A DNA stretch of 64,000 nucleotides from Pseudomonadota bacterium. Lineage in GTDB: Bacteria > Desulfobacterota > Desulfovibrionia > Desulfovibrionales > Desulfovibrionaceae. The notes under the pieces were generated by a model. That model saw nothing but the letters and a program-made list of their open reading frames with translations, was not told the origin of the DNA and did no database searches. The first letter of the stretch is position 1; every line of letters begins with the position of its first letter. Shown in pieces: positions 16,517 through 25,552 of the stretch. The translations under genes and the position numbers were made by a program. The DNA lies in NCBI GenBank assembly GCA_023403845.1, contig JAEYDL010000016.1, positions 62,001 to 126,000 of the forward strand. The letters are read 5' to 3'.

Positions 16517-19500
16517 ATGGCCGAAACCCTTTTTTTTGACAGACAGGACCGTGAACTTCTGAAGATGATCAATGATATCATTGATCATGGTCCTACTCGT
16601 GATATGGAGCACAAGATTTTCAACGCGAATCTCCATCCCCACGGTATCCTGGAACTTACGACTACACACGAATACAGAATGGCGCATGCGGTCATCAATC
16701 TGCTCGGCAGCCTCAAGAAGGGCAGCCTTGCCGAGGACAGGCTGATAGCGTTGCGCACATTGCGGGACGAGGTGCTGCACAGCGCGCAGACGCCCTTCCG
16801 ATACAATACCGGCCGAGTCCTGATCCAGATCATGAAGGCGATCATCCGTTCGCGCGACGATGAATTCACGCAGCTCAAGCTCGTGCATGATTTCCGCAAG
16901 GCCGCTTCTGGAAATCCCCGGCTTGTCCGTGAATTTCTTTCCCGGCACCATCTGCTCGAAATGCCCGAGGAATGGAATCAGCTGACCATGGACCACCATG
17001 TTCACGACGCCAATACCAAGGGCCGCAAGAACGCCACCTACCTCATCATGGATGCCTGGATCAAGGGAATCCGTTATCTTACGGTCGTCTACTACAACTA
17101 TGTGGAACCGGCCGCCGCGCGGGAACTTTTGCAGGCAGCCGAAATCATGGGACTGTCCGTGCGTATCGGTCTTGAGTTCCGGGCCAGATTCCGCGGCCGG
17201 TTCGTCAGTTTCGTCTGGGCGCCTCGCGGCTTCTCCGATACGGAAGCCTTTCTGACCTTTCTGGCCGAACGTCCCATGGTGGCGCTCATGAAGGAAGGCC
17301 GAAAGGCCTCCCTCTGGATGCAGGAACACGTGATGAACACGCTCCGGCTCTGGAACAGCAAACATGCCCCCGCCCTGGCGGAGGAGCTGGACATTCCCGT
17401 GCCCGAACTGGATCCGGAAGCCTTTCTGGCTTTTGTGGGAACCGGACAGCCGTCGTTCCTGCACCTCGCCGAATTCGCGCACAAGAAACTCCTGCCCCAT
17501 TTGAAGAAACGGGCAGAGGAGCTTGGAAAAGAAGGAGAAACATCTCCCGAACGCTCGGCCCAGATTGTCAAGCTCATTCGCAGAATGGACGTGCTCACTC
17601 CCGAAGTCATTCTTGAGACCTGGCTCAAGCCCGAGCGTAATCCCGAACTGCCTTCCCCCGATGTGCCGCAGGAAACGCCGGATACGCCCGAGCTCCTGCT
17701 TCTGCCGCCCCACGTGCTGCTGGACTGGCTTTCCTCCCTGCGCAGCGGATACCGCATTACCCTTCAGCTGGCCGAACTGTCCGCTGAAGATGTTCTGGAA
17801 CTGCTCTGGGACGGACAGGGGATGATCACCCATCTCGAGCTGTTCAATCTGAAGGAATGGCAGGAAGGTCACCTGCGTCAGCTCAGCGCCATCAACGAGC
17901 TTCAAATGGCCATCAATGACGGCAGCGTCCTGCACCTCAAGCAGATGCTGCGCGGCATGATCCGCAAGCTCGAAGCCTCGACCGCGCATGACGACGCCGA
18001 GCGTTGCGAAAAATTCCGGGTTATTCTGCGCAACATTCCTTCTCTGCAGGCTCCCTATCAGGTCGCTCCCCTGCGCAGCCGCATCGGAACCGATTCCACC
18101 AGCCACTCCGGCAATCGCCACGGCATGGGACTCGCCATTCCCGAAAGCCTCCCGCGCAACGCACGCAAGCAGCTGGCTCGAAACAAGCGCGTCCGCCCGA
18201 TCACGCTGCCGGTGAAACTGAAGCTCGTTTTCCGCGACGTGTACCGGGAACCCTGCAAACGGACATGGTTCAATCGCTGGATAGGCCGTTTCATGCGCCA
18301 GACGCTGGGATTTCAGAAGTTCGGCATGCACAGACAACGGGAGTGGCGCGCCATCTCCGCAGATATTCATATCGAACCCAAAGGCAACGTCATTACCATG
18401 GGCGGCATCAGCGGCGATACGGACAACGGCCTGTGCTCCGCCCGGGCTGCGGCTACGCGCCCCCGGTCCGGCTGGATAGGTCTGCCCTATCTGAACACGA
18501 CGCTTTCCAATACGCTGAAGGTCCTGACAGGTTTCATTCCGGCGCTGTTCACCTTCCTCTACACGCAGGAATGGTGGGTTCTGGCCTGGCTCGGCGCCCC
18601 CATATGGTTTGCCATCACAGGAGTGCGCAACGTCGCGCAGGCCATCCTTGCCGGCGGAGGCATCCACAAGGGTTCGCTCCTGCGCTGGAATAATTTTGTG
18701 AGCTGGTCGCGCATATGCGATTCGCTCATGTATACAGGGCTTTCCGTAGTGCTTCTGGAATGGCTGATTCGCTGTCTGCTGCTTGAAGACCTTATGGGCA
18801 TGACCGTGGACAACCACCCCCTGCTTGTCTTTTCCATTATCGCGGGTGCCAACAGCGTTTATATTTCTGCCCACAACATTTATCGGGGATTTCCCAAGGC
18901 CGCCATCATCGGCAATTTGTTCCGCAGTGCGCTGGCGATTCCGATGTCCATTCTTTTCAATGATATTCTGGCCTTTTTCCTGCCGTTTTTCTTCGACATG
19001 CCTCCAGAAGAGATTCTGGCGCCCGGAGCTGCCATCGTGTCCAAGTCTGCTTCGGATACTGTGGCGGCGATCATCGAGTCAGTGGCTGACCGGCGCAATA
19101 ACTACCGTCTGCGCAACTGGGACTACCAGACGAAATTGCAACGTCTGTTCGATTGCTATACAAAGCTGGAGCTGGCTTTTCCCGACCGGGACATCCTTAC
19201 GCTGCTTGCGCAGCCGCGCGAGTTCATCAGGCTCACGTCGAAGGAATCCAAGCCCCTGCAGGTGGAGAGTATCATCAATGCTCTGGATCTCATGTACTTC
19301 TGGCACTACCAGCCGTGTGCTCATCAGACGCTGATCTCCATCCTGCGCGGCATGACCCGGGAAGAGCGGGTAATCCTGGCCCGTTTTCAGGGAATTCTGT
19401 TCAATATCAGAGACGTGAGTCAGCTTTTCGTGGATGGTCTCCTTGGCCGCAATTTTGCGCGTGCGTTATCCTTCTATCTGGACAAGCACGAGGACTACAT

Positions 19501-19576
19501 CAACGCCATCGCCCAGCACTGTTCCGACTTCAGCGGAAAAAGACACAGAATCGAAAGCGTATTTCAATCACTCTAA
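16517..19576 (+). CDS. Large unknown protein with PHP-like segment and membrane domain
   Basis: I do not recognise this 1019-residue protein as a named family. Residues 1-150 are helical. Residues about 156-240 resemble a PHP (polymerase/histidinol phosphatase) fold: MDHHVHDAN supplies an HxH-like motif, and GLSVRIGLEFRARF matches the 'ipGiE' strand, but the TDH motif is replaced by VVYYNYV, so metal binding looks partly lost. Residues 270-600 are helical and charged. At least four hydrophobic segments (about 655-710, 735-755, 765-785, 805-830) form a membrane domain, followed by a soluble helical C-terminus. The start at 16517 is weakly supported by AGGA at 16507. holB follows 16 bases later. 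Confidence 0.75.
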   Translation: MAETLFFDRQDRELLKMINDIIDHGPTRDMEHKIFNANLHPHGILELTTTHEYRMAHAVINLLGSLKKGSLAEDRLIALRTLRDEVLHSAQTPFRYNTGRVLIQIMKAIIRSRDDEFTQLKLVHDFRKAASGNPRLVREFLSRHHLLEMPEEWNQLTMDHHVHDANTKGRKNATYLIMDAWIKGIRYLTVVYYNYVEPAAARELLQAAEIMGLSVRIGLEFRARFRGRFVSFVWAPRGFSDTEAFLTFLAERPMVALMKEGRKASLWMQEHVMNTLRLWNSKHAPALAEELDIPVPELDPEAFLAFVGTGQPSFLHLAEFAHKKLLPHLKKRAEELGKEGETSPERSAQIVKLIRRMDVLTPEVILETWLKPERNPELPSPDVPQETPDTPELLLLPPHVLLDWLSSLRSGYRITLQLAELSAEDVLELLWDGQGMITHLELFNLKEWQEGHLRQLSAINELQMAINDGSVLHLKQMLRGMIRKLEASTAHDDAERCEKFRVILRNIPSLQAPYQVAPLRSRIGTDSTSHSGNRHGMGLAIPESLPRNARKQLARNKRVRPITLPVKLKLVFRDVYREPCKRTWFNRWIGRFMRQTLGFQKFGMHRQREWRAISADIHIEPKGNVITMGGISGDTDNGLCSARAAATRPRSGWIGLPYLNTTLSNTLKVLTGFIPALFTFLYTQEWWVLAWLGAPIWFAITGVRNVAQAILAGGGIHKGSLLRWNNFVSWSRICDSLMYTGLSVVLLEWLIRCLLLEDLMGMTVDNHPLLVFSIIAGANSVYISAHNIYRGFPKAAIIGNLFRSALAIPMSILFNDILAFFLPFFFDMPPEEILAPGAAIVSKSASDTVAAIIESVADRRNNYRLRNWDYQTKLQRLFDCYTKLELAFPDRDILTLLAQPREFIRLTSKESKPLQVESIINALDLMYFWHYQPCAHQTLISILRGMTREERVILARFQGILFNIRDVSQLFVDGLLGRNFARALSFYLDKHEDYINAIAQHCSDFSGKRHRIESVFQSL

Positions 19577-19592
19577 CGGCAAAGGACAGCCC

Positions 19593-20513
19593 GTGGCCGC
19601 CAGGACGACCCCCTCGAAAGAAGAAAAACTTCCCTCCCGCGAAGAAGCGCAGGAGGCCTATGCCTCAGCGCTGACACCCCGTCAGGATCGCGTGCGGGCA
19701 GCGCTGAACAGACTGACGTCGGATCCGCCTCAGGTACTTATCCTCGAAGGAGGCAACGCGGCGGAACGTTTTTCCGTCGCTCTGTGGTATGCCGCGCGTC
19801 TCAACTGCCCCAGCGAAACGGCTCCCTGCCTTGCTTGTCCCACCTGTCTCCAGATCGGTGCCTCCGTCTTTAATGATCTCTATGTGCTGGACGGACGCAA
19901 CGGAACCATCAGGATCGACGAAGTCCGGGAACTGCGGCGTATTCTCGGCGAAGCCCCCCGAGGCATGGGCAAAAGGGTAGTCGTTCTCGCCGAAGCGCAG
20001 GCTCTGGGGATCGAAGCCGCCAACGCTCTGCTCAAGTCGCTTGAAGAACCCCGTCCCGGCGTATGCTTTCTGCTTCTGGCTCCCCAGCGCGAACGCCTTC
20101 TCCCTACCCTGGTTTCCCGAGGCTGGGTGCTGACACTGGCCTGGCCGGAAGCGGGAGGGCCGATACGGTCGGAATTACGGCCATGGATAGACGACCTGGC
20201 CTCATTCGTCACCTCCGGACAGGGCTGGCTGGAACGCACCGCGGCCAGGGGGGCCGTCGATGCGGGCCTGGCCCGGGAGATTGTGGTCGCAGTACAAAAA
20301 GCTCAGGCGGCCGTTCTGGCGCATCGGGACGGAGGTCCCCTTGGGACAGCATTGAAAATTTTGCCCGACAGGGGACATTCCCATGTCAATGACCTTCTCG
20401 CCCAGTGTCAGGAGTCACTTGATTACATGGTCAGCCCCTCTCTTGTACTCAACTGGCTGGCCACCCGACTTTATATTGCCTGCCGCGCGGCTCGAAACAG
20501 AAGGCAGCCATGA
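19593..20513 (+). CDS. holB: DNA polymerase III subunit delta prime
   Basis: Clamp-loader subunit that helps load the beta clamp on DNA. The 306-residue product has the zinc-module cysteines CPSETAPCLACPTC (about 68-81), IRIDEVRELRR, the VVVLAEAQALGIEAANALLKSLEEP block typical of the DnaX/HolB AAA+ fold (cited here in two parts: VVVLAEAQ and ANALLKSLEEP), and no intact Walker A, as expected for delta prime. I chose GTG at 19593 with AAAGGA at 19581-19586; reading further upstream would overlap the previous gene. Likely cotranscribed with the 1019-residue gene. Confidence 0.85.
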   Translation: MAARTTPSKEEKLPSREEAQEAYASALTPRQDRVRAALNRLTSDPPQVLILEGGNAAERFSVALWYAARLNCPSETAPCLACPTCLQIGASVFNDLYVLDGRNGTIRIDEVRELRRILGEAPRGMGKRVVVLAEAQALGIEAANALLKSLEEPRPGVCFLLLAPQRERLLPTLVSRGWVLTLAWPEAGGPIRSELRPWIDDLASFVTSGQGWLERTAARGAVDAGLAREIVVAVQKAQAAVLAHRDGGPLGTALKILPDRGHSHVNDLLAQCQESLDYMVSPSLVLNWLATRLYIACRAARNRRQP

Positions 20514-20789
20514 TCGGGCATGGGAGGAGGCATTCTTTCCCCACTTCCTCTGCCTTTCTGATCAGGCAAGCATATAGATTTTCTCAGACTCCGTTTCGTT
20601 TGGCGCGGCAATTTTTCCATGGATATTTTTTCAATAAAAAGAGTCTATTCCATAATAAAACAAACAGATAGATACTGAAAACTCTTTTTTCTGGACTTTA
20701 TTACTAAAAAAGATTACTATTCTCTTATCAAAACGAACAGACGCTGCAGGGAAAATCTGCACCGCATCCGCAAACGGCCCGACCTGCAA
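20514..20789. other. AT-rich promoter region upstream of dfx
   Basis: The 360 bases between holB and dfx hold no supported gene. The stretch from about 20600 is AT-rich, has several possible -10 boxes, and includes the palindrome listed separately. Confidence 0.45.
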
Positions 20790-20804
20790 TTTACTAATTG
20801 TAAA
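20790..20804. promoter_or_regulatory. Palindrome upstream of desulfoferrodoxin
   Basis: TTTAC-TAATT-GTAAA is a perfect 5-bp inverted repeat around an AT-rich centre, 70 bases before the dfx start. Its place in an oxidative-stress gene upstream region suggests an operator. I cannot assign a regulator. Confidence 0.35.
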
Positions 20805-20873
20805 AAAACGGTCTGTGGTGTAATTTTCAATAAATAGTGAATGTGCAACAAATCAACTCCAAGGAAGGTTCAT

Positions 20874-21254
20874 ATGGCCAACCAGTTCGAAATCTATAAG
20901 TGCGCGGCGTGCGGCAATGTTGTTGAAGTTCTTTTTGCGGGAGACGGCGAGCTCGTCTGCTGCGGCAAGCCCATGAAGCATATGGCCGCCAGCTCCGTTG
21001 ACGCTGCGAAAGAAAAACACGTGCCCGTTCTTGAGGCCATGGACGGCGGCTGCAAGGTCAAGGTGGGTTCCGCTCCCCATGTAATGGAAGAAACGCACTG
21101 GATCGAATGGATCGAAATCGCTACTGCCGACGGCAAGCGCTACAAGAAAATCCTGAAGCCCGGTGACGCTCCGGAAGCGGAATTCTGTATTCCCGCCGAT
21201 CAGGTCGTGTCCGTGCGCGAATACTGTAACCTGCATGGTCTCTGGAAAGCCTGA
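20874..21254 (+). CDS. dfx: Desulfoferrodoxin (superoxide reductase)
   Basis: Cytoplasmic enzyme that reduces superoxide to hydrogen peroxide without releasing oxygen, using electrons from rubredoxin. The 126-residue two-iron form has the N-terminal desulforedoxin centre I (CAACG near residue 9 and CCGKP near 29) and the catalytic centre II built from histidines in EKHVPVLE, HVMEETHW and the Cys-His pair CNLHGLW at the end. Length matches Desulfovibrio desulfoferrodoxin. The ATG at 20874 follows AAGGAAGG. It is first in the dfx-rub-roo cluster. Also called rbo. Confidence 0.97.
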   Translation: MANQFEIYKCAACGNVVEVLFAGDGELVCCGKPMKHMAASSVDAAKEKHVPVLEAMDGGCKVKVGSAPHVMEETHWIEWIEIATADGKRYKKILKPGDAPEAEFCIPADQVVSVREYCNLHGLWKA

Positions 21255-21313
21255 TTTCCGATCTGACCAGGTATCGCATCCCCTTTTCGAAAAACAATCA
21301 AGGAGAAGTAACT

Positions 21314-21472
21314 ATGCAGAAATATGTCTGTGGAGTCTGTGGCTACGAGTATGATCCTGCTGAAGGCGATCCCGATAACGGCATCGCGCCCGGCACCGCC
21401 TTTGCCGACTTGCCCGAAGACTGGGTCTGCCCCGTCTGCGGAGCTGGCAAATCGGAGTTCACTCCGGCCTAA
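21314..21472 (+). CDS. rub: Rubredoxin
   Basis: Small iron protein that carries single electrons to desulfoferrodoxin and to the oxygen reductase Roo. The 52-residue product has the two iron-binding loops YVCGVCGYEY and WVCPVCGAGK, giving the four cysteine ligands, and the family core DPDNGIAPGT and FADLPEDW. It is full length. The ATG follows AAGGAGAAG with good spacing. It lies 59 bases after dfx and about 100 before roo. Confidence 0.97.
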   Translation: MQKYVCGVCGYEYDPAEGDPDNGIAPGTAFADLPEDWVCPVCGAGKSEFTPA

Positions 21473-21498
21473 GGCTTTGCCTCTGTGTTGAAGGTTCT

Positions 21499-21538
21499 GG
21501 AGGTGTGGCGGTTTCTTTCGCCGCACCTCCTCTCTTTT
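21499..21538 (+). terminator. Hairpin between rub and roo
   Basis: GGAGGTGTGGCG (21499-21510) pairs with CGCCGCACCTCC (21519-21530) over 12 bp with one G-U pair, followed by TCTCTTTTC. It is a good terminator or processing site and would lower transcription into roo. Confidence 0.7.
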
Positions 21539-21569
21539 CAAAAGGGTCTCCAAGTATGGGAGGAGCAAG

Positions 21570-22784
21570 ATGAAACCTTTCGAAATGGCCAAAGACGTAT
21601 TCTGGATTGGCGCCGTCGATTTCAACAAACGCAATTTCCACGGCTACAGCCGTTCCCCCAAGGGAACCACCTACAATTCCTATCTGATACGCGATGAAAA
21701 AAATGTAGTCTTCGATACGGTGGACAACGAATACGCGGGAACCATGTTTTGCCGCCTTGCCAAGGCACTGCCGCTGGAAAAGGTTGATTACATCGTAGTC
21801 AACCATACCGAAAAGGATCACTCCGGCGCGCTGTGCCAGCTCGTGGAACGCTGCCGGCCCGAAAAGATCTTTACCTCTGCCGTCGGCAAACGCTTCCTCG
21901 ACGCCCAGTTCGATACGACTGGCTGGCCCATCCAGGTGGTCAAAACCGGCGATGTGGTCAACATAGGCAAACGCAACATCCATTTCGTGGAAACTCGCAT
22001 GCTGCACTGGCCCGACAGCATGGTATCCTATATTCCCGAAGAGAAGATGCTCATCAGCAATGATGCCTTCGGCCAGAACATCGCCTCCTCCGAGCGTTTT
22101 GCCGATCAGCACGACCGCAGCCTTCTGGAACAGGCCATCAAGGAATACTATTACAACATTGTTCTGCCCTTCTCTCCCATGGTGCTCAAGACTCTGGATC
22201 TCATCGCATCCATGGGAATTGAAATCGAAACCATAGCTCCTGATCATGGCCTCATCTTCCGTACCGCAGAGGACTGCCGCTACATTCTGGATATGTACCG
22301 CACCATGGCCGAGCAGAAAACGCAGCCGCGTGCGTTGATCGTCTACGATTCCATGTGGGGTTCCACAGGCATCATGGCCACAGCCATTGGAACCGGGCTG
22401 GAAGAGGAAGGCATCCCCTACAGGATCATGGACATCCAGAAAAGCCATCATAGCGACGTCATGACCGAACTGGCCAACTGCGGCGCGGTGATCGTAGGTT
22501 CTGCCACTCACAACAATACGGTGCTCCCCGAAATCGCGGGAGTGCTCACCTACATGAAGGGACTTCGTCCTCTGAATCGCGTGGGTGCTGCCTTCGGTTC
22601 TTACGGCTGGTCTGGAGAATCCGCCAAGATTATTCAGGAAAAACTTGAATCCATGCATATGGAACTGCCTGCCGAACCTCTGAAGATCGCCTTCGTTCCC
22701 AAGCATGAGGGGCTCGCCCAGTGCGTCGCGCTCGGAAAAACCGTGGCTGCGGCGCTCAAGGAAAAGTGCGGGATCAAAAACTAA
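21570..22784 (+). CDS. roo: Rubredoxin:oxygen oxidoreductase (flavodiiron protein)
   Basis: Cytoplasmic flavodiiron enzyme that reduces O2 to water (some also reduce NO) with electrons from rubredoxin. The 404-residue protein has an N-terminal metallo-beta-lactamase-like domain with the diiron motif VNHTEKDHSGAL (about residues 79-90) and further histidines in RMLHWPDS and APDHG. The C-terminal flavodoxin domain (about 250-400) has the FMN loop YDSMWGSTG. There is no fused rubredoxin domain, which fits the separate rub gene upstream. The ATG follows GGAGCAAG. Confidence 0.96.
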   Translation: MKPFEMAKDVFWIGAVDFNKRNFHGYSRSPKGTTYNSYLIRDEKNVVFDTVDNEYAGTMFCRLAKALPLEKVDYIVVNHTEKDHSGALCQLVERCRPEKIFTSAVGKRFLDAQFDTTGWPIQVVKTGDVVNIGKRNIHFVETRMLHWPDSMVSYIPEEKMLISNDAFGQNIASSERFADQHDRSLLEQAIKEYYYNIVLPFSPMVLKTLDLIASMGIEIETIAPDHGLIFRTAEDCRYILDMYRTMAEQKTQPRALIVYDSMWGSTGIMATAIGTGLEEEGIPYRIMDIQKSHHSDVMTELANCGAVIVGSATHNNTVLPEIAGVLTYMKGLRPLNRVGAAFGSYGWSGESAKIIQEKLESMHMELPAEPLKIAFVPKHEGLAQCVALGKTVAAALKEKCGIKN

Positions 22785-22828
22785 CGGGTCCTCCGTACCC
22801 GTCGAGATCCTAAAGAAAGGAGTTTATC

Positions 22829-24136
22829 ATGGACGTAATCATGCTGTCGCGGCTCCAGTTCGCCGTGGCCGTCTTTTTCCATTTTATCTTCGTCCCGCTG
22901 ACGCTTGGGCTGGTCGTTCTCCTCGCCATCATGGAGACGCTCTATGTCCGCACGGGAAAAGAGATATACAAACGGATGACCAAGTTCTGGGGCAAACTGT
23001 TCCTCATCAACTTCACCCTGGGCGTCGTCACCGGCATTACCCTTGAGTTTCAGTTCGGCACCAACTGGTCCCGCTACTCCGAATACGTGGGCGATATTTT
23101 CGGTTCCCTGCTCGCCATCGAGGCCACGGCGGCCTTTTTCCTCGAGTCCACATTCCTTGCCGTATGGGCTTTCGGCTGGGAGCGCGTCAGCAAAAAGGTA
23201 CACCTTGCGGCCATCTGGCTGGTTGCCGTCGCCTCCAACCTCTCCGCGCTGTGGATCATCCTCGCCAACGGCTGGATGCAGAATCCAGTGGGCTATGTTC
23301 TCCGCAACGGGCGCGCAGAACTGAACAGCTTCTTTGAAGTCGTCTCCAATTCCTTCGCATGGGGACAGTACGCACATACCATTCTGGCTTCGTGGATGCT
23401 TGGCGGCTTCTTCGTACTTGGAGTGTCCGCCTGGCATCTGGCCCGCAAAAATGAACTGGATTTCTTCAAGCTGTCCGTCAAGATTGCTGCTCCGTTCACA
23501 CTTGTCCTCGCGCTGCTGCTCGGCGTTCAGGGCCATCATCATGCTCAGGTCGTCGCGGAAATGCAGCCGGCCAAACTCGCTGCCATGGAATCCCACTGGG
23601 AAACCGGCACCCATGTCCCCATGTATCTGCTGACATGGCCGGATCAGGAAAAACGCGAAAATGTGGTCGAGGCACTCCCAATTCCCAGCATGCTCAGCAT
23701 TCTGGCCTTCAATTCTCCCAGCGCTGAAGTCAAGGGACTGAATGCATTCCCCGTGGAAGATACGCCTCCCGTTCTGCCGACGTTTCTTTCCTTCCGATTC
23801 ATGGTCGCCTGCGCGGGCATTTTCGTGCTGCTGGCCATTCTGGCCTGGTGGTACCGCAAGGATCTGGAAAATCATCCTCGCCTGCTCAAAGCCCTGTCCT
23901 ATGTCATTCCTCTTCCCTATCTCGGCATCATGGCAGGCTGGGCGGTAGCGGAAATAGGGCGGCAACCGTGGATCGTATATGGACTCATGCGCACTTCGGA
24001 TGCAGTTTCTCCGATTCCGGCCTCGTCCGTCGGACTTTCTCTTGTGGCCTTCATCGTGATTTATTCATTCCTTGGAATTCTGGACATCTATCTGCTGCGC
24101 AAGTACGCCCTCAAGGGGCCTGAAGTTCAGGCCTAG
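22829..24136 (+). CDS. cydA: Cytochrome bd oxidase subunit I
   Basis: Membrane quinol oxidase subunit that carries all three hemes and reduces O2 to water. The 435-residue product has about nine membrane helices, the heme-ligand region MLSRLQFAVAVFFHFIF near the start and the GRQP signature (EIGRQPWIVYG, about residue 375). At 435 residues it is shorter than E. coli CydA, consistent with a short Q-loop. It starts 44 bases after roo with AAAGGAG, so oxygen reduction in the cytoplasm and membrane may be coexpressed. Confidence 0.97.
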   Translation: MDVIMLSRLQFAVAVFFHFIFVPLTLGLVVLLAIMETLYVRTGKEIYKRMTKFWGKLFLINFTLGVVTGITLEFQFGTNWSRYSEYVGDIFGSLLAIEATAAFFLESTFLAVWAFGWERVSKKVHLAAIWLVAVASNLSALWIILANGWMQNPVGYVLRNGRAELNSFFEVVSNSFAWGQYAHTILASWMLGGFFVLGVSAWHLARKNELDFFKLSVKIAAPFTLVLALLLGVQGHHHAQVVAEMQPAKLAAMESHWETGTHVPMYLLTWPDQEKRENVVEALPIPSMLSILAFNSPSAEVKGLNAFPVEDTPPVLPTFLSFRFMVACAGIFVLLAILAWWYRKDLENHPRLLKALSYVIPLPYLGIMAGWAVAEIGRQPWIVYGLMRTSDAVSPIPASSVGLSLVAFIVIYSFLGILDIYLLRKYALKGPEVQA

Positions 24137-24170
24137 TACGGCCTTCATCCGCTACCAAGAGGATATCATC

Positions 24171-25199
24171 ATGCTTGAAACCACCTGGTTTGTACTCTGG
24201 GGGCTGCTTTGGGCAGTCTACTTCATCCTTGACGGATTCGATTTCGGGATGGGAACCCTCCTGCCGTTTCTCGCCCGCAACGACGATGAAAAACGTATCA
24301 TCTACAACGCGGCAGGCCCCTACTGGGATGGCAATGAAGTATGGCTTATCACTGCCGGCGGTGTAACCTTCGCTGCCTTCCCCAAGGCCTACGCGGTCAT
24401 GTTCAGCGCCCTCTATGCGCCGCTTCTTCTGCTGCTCTTCGCGCTGATCTTCAGAGCCGTATCCTTTGAATTCCGCAACAAAAAGGACTGCGCCTGCTGG
24501 CGTAAATTCTGGGATGCCTGCCAGTTCCTCGGCAATTTCCTTCCCGCGCTGCTGCTGGGCGTAGCGTTCGCCAATCTGTTTATGGGTATCCCCATCGACG
24601 GAGACGGCGTCTACCACGGCAATCTGCTGAAGCTGCTCAACCCTTACGGTCTCGCTGGGGGCATCTTCTTCGTCGTGATATTCTGCCTGCACGGTTCGCT
24701 CTGGCTGGCCCTCAAGTCCTCCGGCGACATCCATGACCGGGCCGTGGGCACGGCTCGCATGCTTTGGCCCTTCCTCGTGGCTCTGGTCATCGCTTTCCTC
24801 GCCCTGACTGCCTTCTACACGGATCTGTACGCCAACTACATGGCCCACCCGGCCCTTCTGATCGTTCCGATCATCGCCGTAGCGGCGCTCTTGACCATGC
24901 GCGCCATGCTGGCTGGGGACAACCTGCTCGGCGCATGGTTCTGCAGCGCTCTGTTCATCCTTGCGGTCACCTTCTTCGGCGTTCTGGGAATGTTCCCCGG
25001 CATCATCATTTCCAGCATTGATCCCGCGTACAGCGTGACGGCGTTCAACGGTGCATCCAGCCCCCTGACGCTCAAGATCATGCTTGGAGTTACTCTGGCG
25101 TGCATTCCCGTGGTCATCGCCTACCAGGCATGGGTCTACTATACCTTTGCCCACAAGGTAACTCCTGAAAGTCTGAAGCAGGACAGCCACGCCTACTAG
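24171..25199 (+). CDS. cydB: Cytochrome bd oxidase subunit II
   Basis: Partner subunit of CydA with about eight membrane helices and no hemes of its own. The 342-residue product begins LETTWFVLWGLLWAVYF and contains DGFDFGMG and PYWDGNEVWLI, both typical of CydB. I chose ATG at 24171, 34 bases after cydA, with AAGAGGAT upstream; a longer in-frame reading would overlap the end of cydA. It is followed by a strong terminator. Confidence 0.97.
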   Translation: MLETTWFVLWGLLWAVYFILDGFDFGMGTLLPFLARNDDEKRIIYNAAGPYWDGNEVWLITAGGVTFAAFPKAYAVMFSALYAPLLLLLFALIFRAVSFEFRNKKDCACWRKFWDACQFLGNFLPALLLGVAFANLFMGIPIDGDGVYHGNLLKLLNPYGLAGGIFFVVIFCLHGSLWLALKSSGDIHDRAVGTARMLWPFLVALVIAFLALTAFYTDLYANYMAHPALLIVPIIAVAALLTMRAMLAGDNLLGAWFCSALFILAVTFFGVLGMFPGIIISSIDPAYSVTAFNGASSPLTLKIMLGVTLACIPVVIAYQAWVYYTFAHKVTPESLKQDSHAY

Positions 25200-25227
25200 A
25201 CTCCCTGCGCGATTACGCATACCATCA

Positions 25228-25266
25228 GGGCCTTTCACGGGGAAATTTCGTGGAAGGCCCTTTTTT
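25228..25266 (+). terminator. Rho-independent terminator after cydB
   Basis: GGGCCTTTCACG (25228-25239) pairs with CGTGGAAGGCCC (25249-25260) over 12 bp with one wobble pair, followed by TTTTTT. It closes the cydAB transcript just before the small downstream gene. Confidence 0.9.
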
Positions 25267-25291
25267 CAACCTTCATCCGCAGGAGAATGCC

Positions 25292-25552
25292 ATGCCCCAA
25301 CAGTCTGAAACCTACGACTCCTTTCTGGCCAGGCTGGGAATTGCCCGCGACAGTGATGAAGAAATCGCTCTGCTCGAAAAGGTTTTCGACATCAGCTTCT
25401 GCGACGAGGACTCACACGGTGACGATTGCGACTGCGGCTGCCGAGCCGGGAACAAACCGACGGAGACCATGGATGAAGAAATTGAAGAAATCAGCGATGC
25501 CGAACTGCTGGCGGCGGTAAAAGAGTATCTCGCCGCGCATCCTCATTCCTGA
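25292..25552 (+). CDS. Small acidic protein with cysteine cluster
   Basis: I do not recognise this 86-residue protein. It is very acidic and has a cysteine run CDEDSHGDDCDCGCRAG (about residues 36-52), with C-x8-C-x-C-x-C spacing plus a nearby histidine, which could bind a metal (inference). The rest is helical, ending in ISDAELLAAVKEYLAAHP. The ATG at 25292 has AGGAG six bases before it, so translation is well supported. It lies right after the cydB terminator; read-through or its own promoter is possible. Confidence 0.65.
   Translation: MPQQSETYDSFLARLGIARDSDEEIALLEKVFDISFCDEDSHGDDCDCGCRAGNKPTETMDEEIEEISDAELLAAVKEYLAAHPHS

Noticed and set aside
16343..18874. An 843-codon open frame antisense to the 1019-residue gene
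   Set aside because: The plus-strand frame is longer, has coherent hydrophobic segments and charged helices and leads into holB; the antisense product has the low-complexity look of a shadow frame.
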